Assembly: GCA_001724265.1 (NCBI GenBank)
Contig: MEDY01000200.1
Span: 1-53,061 of the forward strand
Length of the DNA: 53,061 nt
Source: Rhizaria sp. SCN 62-66
Taxonomy: Eukaryota > Rhizaria, unplaced
Direction of reading: 5' to 3'
In this document: in pieces, positions 10,501 through 24,658 of the stretch
Layout: each line of letters begins with the position of its first letter
How positions within the stretch are numbered: position 1 is the stretch's first letter
Notes under the pieces: generated by a model
Told to the model about the DNA's origin: nothing
Databases searched by the model: none
Seen by the model: only the letters and a program-made list of their open reading frames with translations
Made by a program: the position numbers and the translations under genes

Positions 10501-13500
10501 CGAGTGCGGTCAAGAAAGAGGAGCATGCGCGGGAGCTGGAGGGCGGCGGTGGGAACAGGGCGCTCTCGGCCGTGCTGGAGGCCCTCAGGAGGCTGCGGCT
10601 AACGGCGGCCCTCAGCTCTACTACCAGCAGCAGCGGCGGGGGCGGCGGCGGCGGCGGCCTAGACTGGCAGGGCGCCGACTCGACGGCGACCGACGGCGCG
10701 CTCTCGACCGCGGCCGCCGGCAGCGACGGCGCTGGCGCCATGGGCACCATGGGCGCTATGGGCGGCGGCGGCGGCGCTGCCACTGTGAACGTACAGACGG
10801 GCACCGCGCTGCTGCTGGTGCTGGGTCAAACTGCGGCGGCGGCGGCGGCGGCGCCTGTGGTCACTGCGGACATGCACGTGCCGGACCCGGACCGCGAGCA
10901 CCACGCGTCCCGCGAGTCTCGCGGTTGCCGCAACCGTCGTGGTGACGGTGCGAGTGCGTTGCAGCAGCAGCGCCAGCGACAGCGCGGTGCGAAAGCCTCT
11001 CAAGCTGCCAAGGGCAAGTTTGGCAATGCGAGCGCGGGCGCGGGCGCAAGCGCGCAGCTGACTGCGGCTTCAAGTGCCTACACCGCCGCTCCGAGCGCTG
11101 CCGCTGTCGCCAGCGCCGCCGCGGCCAACGCGGGCGTACGGTCTGTGTTGGCCCGGGCGGCGGGGTTCCGGGCCCGCGGCAAGGATCTGTCCGTCGCCGC
11201 CGAGGCCGCAGCCAGGCTCCCGCTCCCGTTGCCGCTGCCGCGGCCGCTGTCTGTGAAACTGCAGACGCAGGCGCAGACGCAGCTGCCGCAGACTGAGTCC
11301 CAGACCGAGTCCTCACTGGTCGACGCGTCTCACCCCAACCCCAGCGACAGCCACAGTCGCCTCGGCATCAACGGCGCCATCGATCCCGACGACGACTCGT
11401 TCGCGGCCCTGGCGGTCGGCCTCTGCGCGCTGCCGCTGGCGCTGGCACACACCAATGCACACACCAACGCGCACTCTAACGCGCACTCGCGCGCGGGCGG
11501 TGTGGGATACTGCAGCAACCGCGACATCGCCGGTGCGCGTAACGGCAATGCATCCGCCAGTGACGACGACGAGGAAGACGAGGACGAAGACGACGGCTCG
11601 CTGCTGCCGCCGCTGGCCCACCTGCTCTACCTCTCGCTGCCGCCGCGGCTGCTGCCCCGGGGCGTGGCGCCAGAGACCGCGCTGCTGGTTGCCAGGGCCC
11701 ACGAGCACCGGCTGCGCGCCGCCGCCGCTGCCGCCGCCGCGGTCGCCGCCGCCGCCTCTGCGGGCAGCGGCAGCAGCGGCAGCGGAGACTGGCTTAGCTA
11801 CAGCGCCAGCGCCAGTGCCAAGGCCATGACAGACCTCAGCGACGCTGGCAAGAGCGGTGCCGGCGCGTGTGCCGTTGCCTCCATGAGCGACGGCGACGGC
11901 GACTCGGGCGACGAAAACGACAGCGACGAAGGCGACGGTGAAGATGACAGTGACGAGACGCGCTGGCGGCTGCTGCTGCAGACCGGCGCCGGCGCCGAGA
12001 TTGACGTCTTGGCCCGAGTGTACACGAAGCCAAGCCGCCCCTTAGCCAGTTTAAGTACCTCCGCCGGACACAGCCACAGCCGGGGCCAGGACCGCGGTCG
12101 CAGCCGCCGCCGCGCCCGGTGGCTGCCGGCGCTACCAGGCTCGCTCTCGGCCTTCGCGCACTGGGCCGCGCTGCCGCACTCACGGCTTTGCTCGCTGGCG
12201 CTGGCGGCGACGGGGCAGCTGTTTGTCGCGCTGCTGCCGCCGCCGCTGCGCCTGCCGCTGCCCGCGCTCGCCCGCTCGGGTCTCCTCGCGCCCGGCGCGC
12301 TGGTGTACACCGCCAACCAGCTCGCCGCCGGCACCCATGGCGCTCATGGGGCCCACGGGACGCACGGGGGGGGCGCGCTGGTGATGAGTTCGGGCAGCAT
12401 CGCCGTCACGCTGCGCTGCGCGCGGCTCTGCCTCGAGGCGCTCGCCCGCGACTTGCTGCCCCTCGCGGCGGCGCCGCTGCAGCCGGCCGCGGGCCCGCTG
12501 CTGGACGCGCTGGTGCGGCACTGCGCGGCCCTGGCGGACCTCGGGAACTCAGGCGCGAGCGTCGGTACTGGTTCCGCCGCGGGCATGTCTGGGCTGGGCG
12601 GCGCGTCGAGTACGGCTGCCGCTGCCGCTGCTGCTGGTGGTGGTGCGGCTGCGAACGTCTCTCTGCCGGGCTGGCTGCGCGAGGCGCGGCGGCAGACGGC
12701 GGGTCTGGCGCTCGAGGTGCTGGCCGTTGTCGCCACTCATGGCAACGCCGCGGTGCGGGGCGCCGTCGAGGCCCTGGTCGCGGGCAAGGCCGAGGCCGCG
12801 GTCGCCTGGGCCAGGGCCGGGGAGCGGAAGAAGGTTCGGGCCGAGGCCAGGGCGAAGGCTCATGCCCAAACGCAGACGCAGGACAAGGCTAAGAAAGCGG
12901 CTGAGACCAAGACCAAGATCAAGCCCGATACTCGTAAGACTGCAGCTACTGAGACTGGAGGCTCTGCGATGAAAGACTCAGACGACGACGACGACGACGC
13001 CAAGGTGATGGCGGCGACTAACAGCGACGGCGGCGTCAAGTCAGAAGCCGCCTCTAGCCGGCAGCCCTCCGCGTGGGAGTCTGCGTCTGCGTCAGAAACG
13101 GCTGCTAACGCAGAGGAAGTCCGCTGTGTGTGTTTGTCTTCGCTGCCGGCGCTGTTGCCGCTGCTCAACTGCCCCGCGCTGCAGTCCGGCGAGCTCTTCC
13201 TCGACTGCGACCGCTGCCACGGCTGGTTCCACGCGCGCTGCGTGGGCTTTACCAGCGAGGCCGCCGTCGAGGCCGCGGGCGTGTGGGTTTGCGACCGCTG
13301 CGCGCTCTCCAGCAACAACAACAGCAGCAACAATAGCGGTAAGACAGCCAAGCACGATCGTGTCGCGCATGATAGCGCCAGTGACGCCAGCGGCGATGGC
13401 GAAGACGACGACGACGACTACGACGACGATGATGATGACGATGATAATGAGGAGGACGACGAGTGCCACCGTGTCTGGCTCGGCCTCGGCTTAGACTCGG

Positions 13501-16500
13501 ACTCTCTGTATGGTCACAGTCAGAGTCGCAGTTGCCGTCGCAAGAGCCACGACGCCAAGTCCATGTCTTATGCCGCTGAAGCGTGGTTTAGCAGCGATCA
13601 TGACAGCGACTCTGACGGTCACGCCGACGCTGAAGCTGAGGCTGAGGCTGCTGGTGAAGATGCCAGCAGCGAGAGCGAGAGCGCAAGTGGCAGTGGCAGC
13701 GGCAGCGACGATGGTGTCGGTTTGACTGCCAAGGCCAAGGCTGCCCGCGCCAAGGCCAAGGCTAAAGCCAAGGCCGACAAGGCCAAGGCTAAGGCCAAGG
13801 CCAAGGCTGACAAGGCCAAGGAGAAGTCCAAGCTGGCTCAGGACAAGGCAAAGGCTGAGGCTGCCGCCAAATCTGCCGCCGCTGCTGTCGCCAAGGCTAA
13901 GTCTCGGTCTCAGGTGACTGTGAGCAGGGTTAATCGCCCCCCGTCTCCCACATACTGCGACGTTGACGCTGTCAGTGACAACGACAATGACGGCGACAGC
14001 GACGCTGCTGATGCTGATGCTGGCCCTGTGTCGCACCCGCGGTCGCGGCGGCAGCAGCAGGAGCAGGAACGGCAGCAGCAGCAGCGGCGACGACAGCTGT
14101 TGCTGCCCCCGGTGCTCGGCAAGCTCACTGCCGCGCGCTCGCTGCTGGCTCGCTTCCTCAGCCCCCCCTGCACGGCCGCCGCCTCGTTAGACTCCTCCGC
14201 CGCGGACGCCAGTGCCGCCGCCGGCTCCGCCGACCAGTTCGGCCACGGCCCCGGCGGCGGCGTTGCGGCAGAGGCCGAAGCGGGTCACTGCGCGCGCGCG
14301 CTGGCCATTGCGAGCTGGGGCGCGGGCGCGGTGCAGCCGGTCGCCTACCGGGCCCCGCTCCAGCAGCAGCAGGCGCAGCAGCCGCAGTTGCCGTCGGTCA
14401 CTGGCGCGACGCCGACGGCCTCACGCTCCCGCGCGCGCTACAGCCACGGAGGCTATCACTCCGACTCCAGCTCTGGCTCGAGCGCACAGTCGCAGGCCCC
14501 GCAGCCTTCGCAGACGCAGTCGACGTCGCTGTGGGCCCCCTGGGAGGCGGCGGCTCTTCGGGGCTACGACCGGCGCCTCGAGGCGGCGCACCGCGCGCTG
14601 GTGCGGCACGCGCTCACGGTCACCGGGCTGCTCACGGTCACTCAGACGCCGAGGCAGCGCAAGGGCGAGGGCGAAGGCAAGAGTGACGGTCAGAGCGGCG
14701 GTGCGGAGACGGCTGGGAAGACTTCTGCGAAGAACACCAAGACCAAGACCCCCTCAAAGGCCCAGGCCGCCGCCGCCTTCCCCCGCACCCGCCCCCGCCA
14801 TAGTAGCGGCCGGCGCGGCGTGCTGGTGCTGCGCGCGCGCGACGTGGCCCGCGCGTTGTCACTGCTGCCGCTGCCCGCGGCCGCCCGCTTCGCCGTCGTC
14901 TCAGCTTTCTCGGCCCGCGCGGCCTGGGCGCCCGGACCCGCTGCGGCGCCGCACCCGGTGCTGGCCGCCGCGCTGCCGCCGCTCGCGCTCGCCGCGGCCG
15001 CGGCGGCCGGCGTCGCGGCGGCCGAGGCCGCGGCGGCCGCGGCGGAAGCCCACGCCAACGTATGTGCCGCCTTCGCGCGCGCACTCGCTGACAGGCGGGC
15101 CTTCGCGGCGGCCCAGAGCGAGAAGAACGCGCTCGCGCTCGGTCTCGGCGCCAGCGCCGGCGCAATCTCCTACAGCGCCGATTCGAGTCGCTCTCTCGCC
15201 CCCGCCCGCCTGAGCTCCGGCGCTGCGAGCGTGGACCACCTCCCCCCCGCGCCGGTGCGCGCCGGCGGGGCGGGCGAGGCGTCTGTGTCCGTGCAGTTCC
15301 GCGCCCGGCAGCGCGCTGTCCGCGTGTCCGCCCCCGCGGCGCTGCGTCTGGCCCGCCTGGCGCTGGCGCTGTCAGCCGAGGCGGCGGAGGCGCTGCGGGC
15401 GAGCGGCACGGCTTTCGACGCGCTCTACCACAATAGCGAGACCCATCACACGCACGCTCTCGCCAGCGCCGGCGCCGGTGCGAACAATGAGGACGATAAT
15501 GACGACGACGACGACTCCAGCAAGATTTTCCACTGCGACACCAGCAGCGGCGCCGCCAACAACGCTGCCGCCGCCGCCGCTGCCGCCGCCGCCGCCGCCG
15601 GACGGCTGTACTCGTCGCGGCCGGCCGTGTTCCTGCCCCCGCTGGCGGCGCTGCTGCGGCTGCTGCGCGCGCTGCCCGCCACGGGCGCCGCGGGCCGCGC
15701 GCGCCTGCTTAAGGCCGCGCACTCGCTCCTGCTCTCTACAGCCCCCGCCAACAACAACAGTAGCAGCAGCAGCGGCGGCGGCGGCGGCGCTGTAACTGTC
15801 GCTGCGAGTGCGAGCGCGGTCTGGGGCGGGTTGCTGGCGCATCGCGGCGTGCGCGCCGCCCTGCTGCAGTGCACCCGGGACCCCGCGCCCTCGGCCCGCG
15901 AGGCCGCGCTCGAGGTTGTGGCGCGCATGCTGCTGCCGCTGGCCAACAACTACGCGGCGGCCACCGCGGCAGCAGCAGCGGCGGCGGCAGCGGCGGCTGA
16001 CGACGGCAGGAGTGCTGTTGCTGCTTCTGCGGCGGCGACGGCAGCGGCGGTGGCGCGCGAGGCCGCCGCCGAGGCCGAGGCGTGCCTGGGCGAAGTCCTG
16101 GCCCGGCTGGGAGACAGCTCGGTGCTGGTCAGGCGGCGGTCCGCAAAGGCCGCCGCGGGCACTCTGCTCGCGGCCATCGCCGTCGCTAATAGCGGCTACA
16201 GCAACAGCGCTGGCGGTGGTCTAAGCGCGACGGGCGGGGGCTCGGGGGGCATTGTAAGGGTGACCATCCCCTTACCGCCGCCTGTAAGTACCCCGCCCGC
16301 GCCCACCGCCGGCAGTCTAAGCGCCCCCGCCCCGAATGTAAGCCGCACCGCGACGGTGCTGCTGCGCGCCACGGGCGCCGCCGTGCTGGTGCCCGAGCTG
16401 GCCGCGCTGGCCGCCGCCGCCGCCGCCACGGCCGCCGCGGGCGCCCACAGCGGGCACGGCCTCGGCCTCGGCCACGGCGACAGCGACGGCGACGGCGAGG

Positions 16501-19500
16501 CTGAGCAGCTGGGCGCCGCGGCCGTGGAAGTGCTGTGGCGCGCGCGGCTGGGACTGCCGACGGCGCTCGCGGCCGCTGCAGAGGCCGAGGCCGAGACTGG
16601 GGCAGCGACGGAAGTCAAGCCGGAGCAAAGCGGCGCGAGGACGAGCTCCCACGCCAAGCCCAAGCCCGAAAACTCTCGCCAGGCGCAGTCCCAGTCCCTC
16701 AGCTCCGCGCCCGCTGCGACGGCGACGACGAGCGGCCGAGAGGGCTCCACGGTGCTGCAGGTGGCGCCGTTGCTCTGTCTGCAGCTGGGCGACGGCGACG
16801 CCGGCGTCCGCGCCGCCGCCGCCGGCGCGCTGGCCGCGCTGTGGTTCCCCTGGGCCACCGTCGCGCGCGTCGCCGACTCGAGCAACAGCAGCAGCGGCGG
16901 CGGCGGCAGCGGGGGCGGGGCCGACGGCGGGGGCGGGGCTGACACCGATAGTGACAGCGACGGCGACGGCGGCGGCGGCGATGAAGGCGAGGACGAGGAC
17001 GATCTGGCGCTGCTGAGGCGGGTCAAGCGCTACAACAGGAGCGTGCGCAGCCGCGTCGTTAGCCATAGCCCAACCGACGGCAATGGCGATGGCGGCAGTG
17101 ACAGTGACACTGAGCAGCAACGCCAGCAGCAGCAGCTGCAGCAGCAGTCTCAGTTGTCGCAGCCGCTGTCCCTGTCCCAGATCTCGGTGCTCTCGCAGCA
17201 GCAGCCCCAGTTTCAGTCTCAGTCTCAGTCTACGAGCAGCAGCAACGCCCAGCACCAGCTACCCTGGTACTGGGGGCCCGTCATCGCCACAGCCACCGGC
17301 GGCGCCCACAGCGGCCACCTCGGCCCCAGCGGCCCCGGCGGCCCCACCGGTCCGCGCTCTGCTCCGCGCTCGGTGCTGGCGCTGCCGCCTGCGGCGCGCG
17401 TGTTGCGCTGCCTGTCGGCCGCCGTGGCCGCCCGGGACGGCCGCGCCGCGCTGGCCCTGCTCGCGCTGCTGCCGCCGCTGCCCGACGCCGGCGCCAGCGC
17501 CAGCGCCAGTGGCGCGGGCGTGGGGGCGCAGGCGCAGAAGCTGGCGCGGGCGCGGGCGCTGGCGGCGTACTCCGCCATGCCCGCTGTGGTGCTCTCGGTC
17601 GCCGTCACTACGACAACGACGACGACGACGACGGCGACGATGCGGATGGCTGATGCGGCGGTGGCGGCGGCTGACGCTGACGACGACATGCTCTCTCCCA
17701 GTAGAGCCACTTCGACAACAACGATGACGACGACGACATCCCAGCAGCAGCAGCAGCAGGGGCAGCCGCTGATGTGGTGCCTGCTGCCGGTCTCCCACTC
17801 GCAGTCGCCGCCGCTGTCCGTCCGCCGGTCGGCCCACTCCAGCCCTCCCGGCAGCGGCAGCAGCAGCAGCAGCAACGGCGCTAGCGGCAGTGCAAGTGCG
17901 AGTGCAAGCGCCGCCGGCGTGTTCGGCTACAGCAAGCACGGCGTGCTTCTGGCCGCGCTGGCGCGGGCTACCGGCGGTCTAAGTGCCGGCCCGGGCGGTG
18001 TAAGGGGCTTGCGCGTGCCCAGCGCGGCTGACCCAGCGCTGAGGGCGCTGCTCAGCGCGCGCCACGGTGCCGCCAGGGCCGACCATCTGCTCGCGCTCAA
18101 CCGGGGAGGCGGCGCCGACGACAGTGTTCGGGCCAGGCACAGCGCTAGCGCCAGCGCCAGCGCCAGTGTCAGCGCTCATGCCAGTGCTAGTGGTGGTGGT
18201 GACGGTGAGCTAGAGCAGTTCCTGGACAAGTTCGGCGACTTGCTCTTTGCCAGTGACCCTGAGCAACCCCAGTCTCCCTCAGACTCCAGCTCTAGCGCTG
18301 CTGCTGCTTCTGTCACGGCGACTACGGGCCGTGTCCCCTTCACCCGCGCCTTCCTCTCGCTGACCCGCTCCCTGGCGCTCACGGCCCAGGCCCTGGCCGC
18401 CACCCCGGCCTCAGCCTACAGCAACAGCGCCAGCAGCGGCGGCGGCAGCGGCGGCGGCGGCGGCGGCGGCGGCGGCGTCCTCGCGGGCTCGGCCCTGGGC
18501 GCGGCACTGAGCACCGCCGCCGCCGCAGGCCCCGGCTCCGGCGGCTCCGGCGGCGGCGCTGGTCTGGCGGGCGCGCTGCCCGCCCTCGCCGACCTGCTGC
18601 GGCTGGTCTTGGCCACGGACGCCGCCACCGTGCCCGCGACGCTACTGGCCGCGCTCAACAGCGCTGCGACCGCCGGCGCCGGCTCTGGCTCTAGCTCTAG
18701 CAGCGGCAGTGGCTCCAGCGCAGGCGCGGGCGCGAGCGCCGACGTGGACGACGGCGACGACTGGGGTTGGGCCACCAACAACGCGGCCAGCGCGGGCGGC
18801 GCCAGCAGCAGCGCTGGTGCTGGCTCTAGCGCTTATGCCGCGGGCAGCGGCGCGACGGGGTACTTAGACTTCTCTGCGGGGTACTTAGACGACTCATCGT
18901 CATCCTCGTCAGCGCAACAGCAGCAACAGCAACAGCAGCAGCAGCAGCAGCAGCGCCGGCGCCGGCAGCAGCTGCGCCTCGGCGCGCGCAGCTACTGCGA
19001 AGACCTCGCCGAGGCGCTGATGCTGCTGCTAGCCGCCACCCGCGGCCGCGCGGGCGCGGCGGCCCACGAGGCCGGCCGCCGCCGCGCCGCCGCCGCCAGG
19101 ACACACGCGCGCGCGCTGCTGCGCCGCCGCACCGCCGCGGGGGGCCAGAGTCTGCCGCCGCTGCCGCTGCCGGCGGCGCTGGTGCAGTCGCAGGCCGACG
19201 CCGAGGCCGCCGCGGCCGCCACTGCGCTCGGGCCCCCCGGTCAGCAGTGGTTCCAGTGCCTGCCGGGCCGCCGTCCCGCCCCTGGCCCCGCGCCCGCGGC
19301 GTACCTCCTCGTGGCCGCGGTCATCGCGGCGGTGGCGCCAGCGCTGCTGGCGCCGCACCTGCCGGCCCTCGCAGCGCACTTGGTCGCCGGCGGGAATGTG
19401 AGTCCCCCCGCGGACGGCGGCGGCAGCGGTAGCGCCGCCCCAGCGGACGCCACTCAGCCCCAGTCTGACAGCGCCAGCGCCAGTGTGAACGCCAGCATGA

Positions 19501-22500
19501 ACGCGACGCTGGTGGCGGGCGTAGTCCTGCGGGTGCTGCCCCACTGCGCCGCGCTGCACGGCTCGCCGCAGCTGCACGCGCTGCGCGAAGGGCTGCTGAG
19601 GCTGGTGCTCGCGCCACGCCTTGGCAGCCTCGAGGCGCAGCTGGGCGCGGCCGTGCCCTGCCTTGCCGCGGCGGCCGTGACGGCGCTGGCACAGTGCCCG
19701 GCGGTGGCGGCGCCAGAGGCGGCCGCAGCGGCAGTAGAGCAGTACGTCTCCTCACGACAAAAAAGAACAAAGATAGTGGACAAATGTTGTATCGTGTATA
19801 TTTTGGCATATTTTATGTTATACTCTATCATTTCTTGATAACTCACTTATATTTTTTATTGTTCTTTACCCTCTTTTTGTTCTGCTATCTCAGAATCCTC
19901 GGCTCCCACACGCAGTCACAACAAGACGCCTCTTCTGCGACTGGCTCGCCCGCGACGGCGAGCGTGACTGCGGGCGACGGCGCTGCTGCCGAGGCGGCGG
20001 CGCCTGACGACAGCGACGCGCCGTCCTCTGCGGCGGCGACGGCCGTGGCGGCACGCGCCGTGGCCTGCAGCGGCGGCGGCGTCGGCGAGTGCCCGGACTG
20101 CCGTGAGGGCCTCGCGAAGCTCTGGTGTCTGCTCACGCTCTTCGTCGCGCGCCTGCGCGAACTCGCCCCTGTGCTATACCTCGTCCCCACCGCCATGCAG
20201 CAGCAGCAGCAGCAGCAGCAGCAGCGTCGGTGGATGACCGCGCCCTCCGCGGGCGCGCTGGCGGGCGCGACGACCCACGCGCTGCTCGCATTGGCGGCCC
20301 TGCTGCAGGCGCTCGACCTGGACGGGCTGTCGCGGCTCTACCAGCTGCCGCCGCTGCCGCTGCCGCCGACGGGCCTTCCCGCCGCGCCCGCCGCCGCCAC
20401 TGCGCCCGGCGCGCTGCTGCCGCCGCCGACGCTGCTGCCGCCCGCCGCCGCCGCGCTGCCCTACGCCGCGCTCCGGCCCGCGCCCGCCGCCGCCCTCGCG
20501 CTGGTGCGCCTGCGCCGGAGTCTGCCGGTGTCGTACGCGCTCTTCGAGCTCGCGAGGTACGCCGCAGATTTAGGGGCATATGCACGATTACGCTTAAATG
20601 GGAAATTTTATTCATTATTTATGTGTAAATATCTTATTTATATTCATTTGTATGATTATATTCTACTAACCTCACATATGCGCGATATATCCCCTCTTTT
20701 GTTATTTTCCCTCTCTCGCCACGCAGGGCGCACTACTGCAAGCGCGCGGCTCCCGTGCCTGTCCGCGCCGCCGCGCTGCGGCTGGCCCTGGCCGCCTTTG
20801 CGCGCGCGCCCGCGCTCATGGCTGTGACCGTGGGCGCGGACATCCTGGCGCACGCACTCGCCCCGCCCCCGCCGCCGCTGCCGCCCGCGCCCGCGCCCGC
20901 GCCCACGGCGCCGCACGGTCACGGCCACACTCACGGTGGTGGCGGTGCGAGCGGGATTGTGACGGTTCTGGCGGCGGCGACGGCGGCGCAGCAGCGGCGC
21001 GCGGGCGACGCGGCGCGCGCGCAGGCTTCGGCCTTGGCGGCCGTGGCGGCCTTCGCAGCGGGTGAGGACGACGCCGTGCTCCGCAGGCAGGCCGCCGCGA
21101 GGTACGTACTTTGGCGAGATATGCGCGCGCGATGAGTTAATTTTGCGTACTGTATCTTTGCTGTTTCTGTTATCTAATAATTGTGTGTTGTTTTATGTTT
21201 CAATGACGTTTTTGTCTTCTAACTATCGATCATCATCTTTCTTTATCTTGTTTTCACTCGACTACGCCACTCTCTAGGGCCCGCGACCGCGCCCTCGCCC
21301 GCGCCCGCGCCTCGGTCGCCGCCCGGCTGCGGCTCTCCGACCCCGCCGCCGCCGCCGTCGCCGCCGCGGCCGGCGTCTTGCCCCGGCCCTCAGTGTCGTA
21401 CGCGGGCTCCAACGCCTCCAACGCCAATGCGTCAGCCTCTCTCTTGCCCAGCTCCACGGCCTCGATCGAGCTCATCGACGACGACGGCGACGACGACGAC
21501 GACTTCAGCGGCGGCGGGGCCGGCGGCGGCGTCAGCGGCAGCCTGCTGGCCGTGGCCGTGGCGAGGGTCGAGAAGGAGGTGGCCGCCGCTCTGCTTGCCG
21601 CCCACAACAACGCCCTCGCTCCTGCTGCTGCTGCTGCTGCTGATGGCGACAAGGCCCTTATGACTGACGACGACGGTGAGAGCGGCAGCAGCAGCGCCAG
21701 CGCCACCGCTAGCAGCGGCAGGCTCCGTCTCACCGACGACAAGGACAGCGAGGGCGCCGCCCCCGCCTCCCTTCTATGCGACAACGCAGACTACAACGCT
21801 CCCGGCGGCGACGGCGACGACGACGACGACGCCGACTCTGCCTTTGCCGCCCGCGCGGCGTCTGCGTCCGCGGCCTCTGCCGCCGCCTCCGAGAGCGGGC
21901 GATGGCTCCGCAGCGGCCCTGCGCAGGTGAGCGACCACCTCCCGCTGCTGGCGCTGCGCCATGACCGCGCGCTGGCCTCTGCCGCGGCCACGGGGCCCTT
22001 GCCCGTGCGGCTGCCCGCGCTGCGCCTGCTGCTGCAGCTCTGCCGCCAGGGCCTGGTCCCGCCCGCCGCCGCCGCCGCCGCCGCGCTCGCCGCCACCTCG
22101 GACCGCGGCCTCGGCACTAGCATCACCAGCAGCGGCAGCGGCGGCAGCATCAGCGTCAGCGGCGGCGGTGGGGGACTGGCCAATGTTGCGCTCGACTACG
22201 TCGTCTCGGCCATCGACCCCTCGGTCGCCTCGGCCGCGGCGCTCGCGGCGTCCCTGGCCTCGGCCTCCGCCTCTGCCGGTACCGGCTCTGGCGCCGGCGC
22301 TGGCACTGGCACCGCTGCTGCGGCGGCGGGCGGCGGCGGCAAGGGGCGGATCGCCATGCGCTTGCTCCCAGCGCTGGCCGCCGCGTTTGTGGTCCAAGAG
22401 GAGTCCTACGGTCCCGCCGGCGCCGCCGCCGCCGCCTTAGCCGCCGCCGCTGCTGCTAGTTCCAGCTCCAGCGCCAGCTCCATCGCTGGCTCTAGCTCTA

Positions 22501-24625
22501 CCGCGGTAGCGATCGGCCTGTCCGCGGCTGCCGCGGCGGCGGCGGGCGCATCGCTTTCTCTGGCCGCAGTCGCCGCCGCCGTCGCCGCCGCAGCCAACTG
22601 CTCTAGCAGCTGCAACAGCATCACTGGCGCTGGCGCTGGCGCTGGGTTGGCCCTGTTGGCGACGAGGACGGTTCCGGCCTCTCCCAGCCGCGGCCGCCTC
22701 CTCCGCAGCCCCGGCTCAGGCTCAGGCGTCCTGCTCCTGGGCTCGCAGTCGCCCCGCAAGGCCGCCTCAAACGCCGCCGCTGCAACTGGGACGGCGATGA
22801 GAGACGTGGTTGCCGCGAGGGCCTCCGCCAGGGCCGCCGCGAGGGCCGCCGTCAGGGCGTGGCCAGCCCCGCACCGTGCCGCCGCCCGCGCCGCCGCGCG
22901 CGCTCTCAGCGGCCACAACAGCGGTGCCCGTGGCGATGCGGCTACGACCGCGGGTGCGGGTGCGAGCGCCGGTGATGTGGCGTTGGCGCTGTCGCTGAGT
23001 GTGCTCACGGGCGCGCTGGGCGCCGGCTACTTACTGCCACCGGTGCCCAGCAGCAACAGCAACAGCGGCAACAGCCCCGCCGCCGCCGCTGCTGCAGCCG
23101 CCGCCGCGGGCGACGACGGCAGCAGCACCGCTCTGCTCCCGTCGCCGACCGCGGTCACAGTCTCGCTCAACAATATCGCTGGCGCTGGCGCTGGCACTGG
23201 CAGTGTCCCCCCGGTGACCGTGACGATGGGCGCGGGCGCACTGGTCCCGGTCGGCGCCGCGCAGGCCGCCGGGGCAGGCCTCTTCGCCGCCTCCTTCCCC
23301 GCCGCCCTCGGCGCCGCACCCTGGCTTGTCCCCGCCGCCGCGGCCACGGCTGCGGGCAGTAGCGGCGGCAGCGGCGGCGGCGATGGGGGCGTTGCTGGCG
23401 TCGTGGCGGCGCCTGCCGCCGCCTTCGGCTTCGTCCACTGCGATCCCCACCAGGCCCCCCGGTCCGGCGTAGCCGGCATGAGCGACATGGGCGACGGTGG
23501 CGACGCCAGCGCGGTCGCCGTCGCGAGCGCTGCGCCAGTCGTGCACTGGTTTTGCCCGCTGTGGTCGCCGGCCGCCCCCGCACCCGCGGCCGCCGCGGCG
23601 ATGCTGTGGCGGACGCGGGCGCAGTTCGCCGCCGCGCTGTCGGCCCTGCTCCGGCTCGGCGACGGCAGCAACAGCAGCAACCTCAGCAGTCTCGGCGGCC
23701 TAGCCGACGGGGCGAGTCGCGGCGGCCGCGCGAGTCACGGTGCTGCCATGAGCAGCTCTGGCGCAAACAAGAAGGTGGCGTCGTCGTCATCCCGTCTGCT
23801 CGCAAGCTCCGACTCGAGCTTTAGCTCAAGCTCTGGCTCTGGCTCCAGCGCTGCCCCTGCTCTGCTGTGGGAGCGCTTGCCCCCCGCAGCCCGCGCGGCG
23901 GCGGCTCTCGTGTCGTCCGCCGCCGCCGCGCCAGTGACCGCTGCCGCCGCCGACGCCTTCCTCAGCCTCTGTGACGGCGGCGACGTCCCTTCATACAGCT
24001 ACAACGCCGCGACTGCGACTGCACTGGCCGCGCCCTCGCTGCCGGCCCTGCTGCCGGAGCCCGCCGCGGCCGCCGTGGCCGCCGCCGCGCGCGGCGCGTT
24101 GTCGGGCGCGCCGCTCTTGGGGCTGGCGGCGGCCTACGCGCTGGCCGTGGGGCCGCTGGCGGGGCTGCGCGCGGCGGCCGCGGCGGCGGCGCAGCGGACC
24201 TTCTGTGGCAGCGTTGTCGGCGAGACGCTCGGCGCGGCGGCGGCGGTGGCGCCCGTCACGGACGCCGTCGCAGCGCTGCGCTACGCCGTCACCGCCGTCA
24301 CCGCCGCACACAGTCACGCCCACGGTCGCACTGGCGCTGGCGCTGGCTCTGGCGTGAACGCGGGCGTGGCTGCCGCAGTGGCGGCGGTGCTGCTGGCCCA
24401 TCCCCTCGTGTTCCGCAACTGCACCGACGTCAACGTCGAGAGCGAGGATGGCTACGGGAGTCCCCACACTGCTGACTCGTCGTCATCGCTGTGCTATGTG
24501 CCGCTGACGACGACGATTGACTTCGCCGCCACGGCCGCCGCACGCGCTAACAGTGCCCGCACGCGCGCTCGCGGCCACAGTCACCGCGTTCACCGCAACC
24601 ACAGCCGCCTCAGTGACAGCGACGA

Positions 24626-24658
<33 letters not shown>
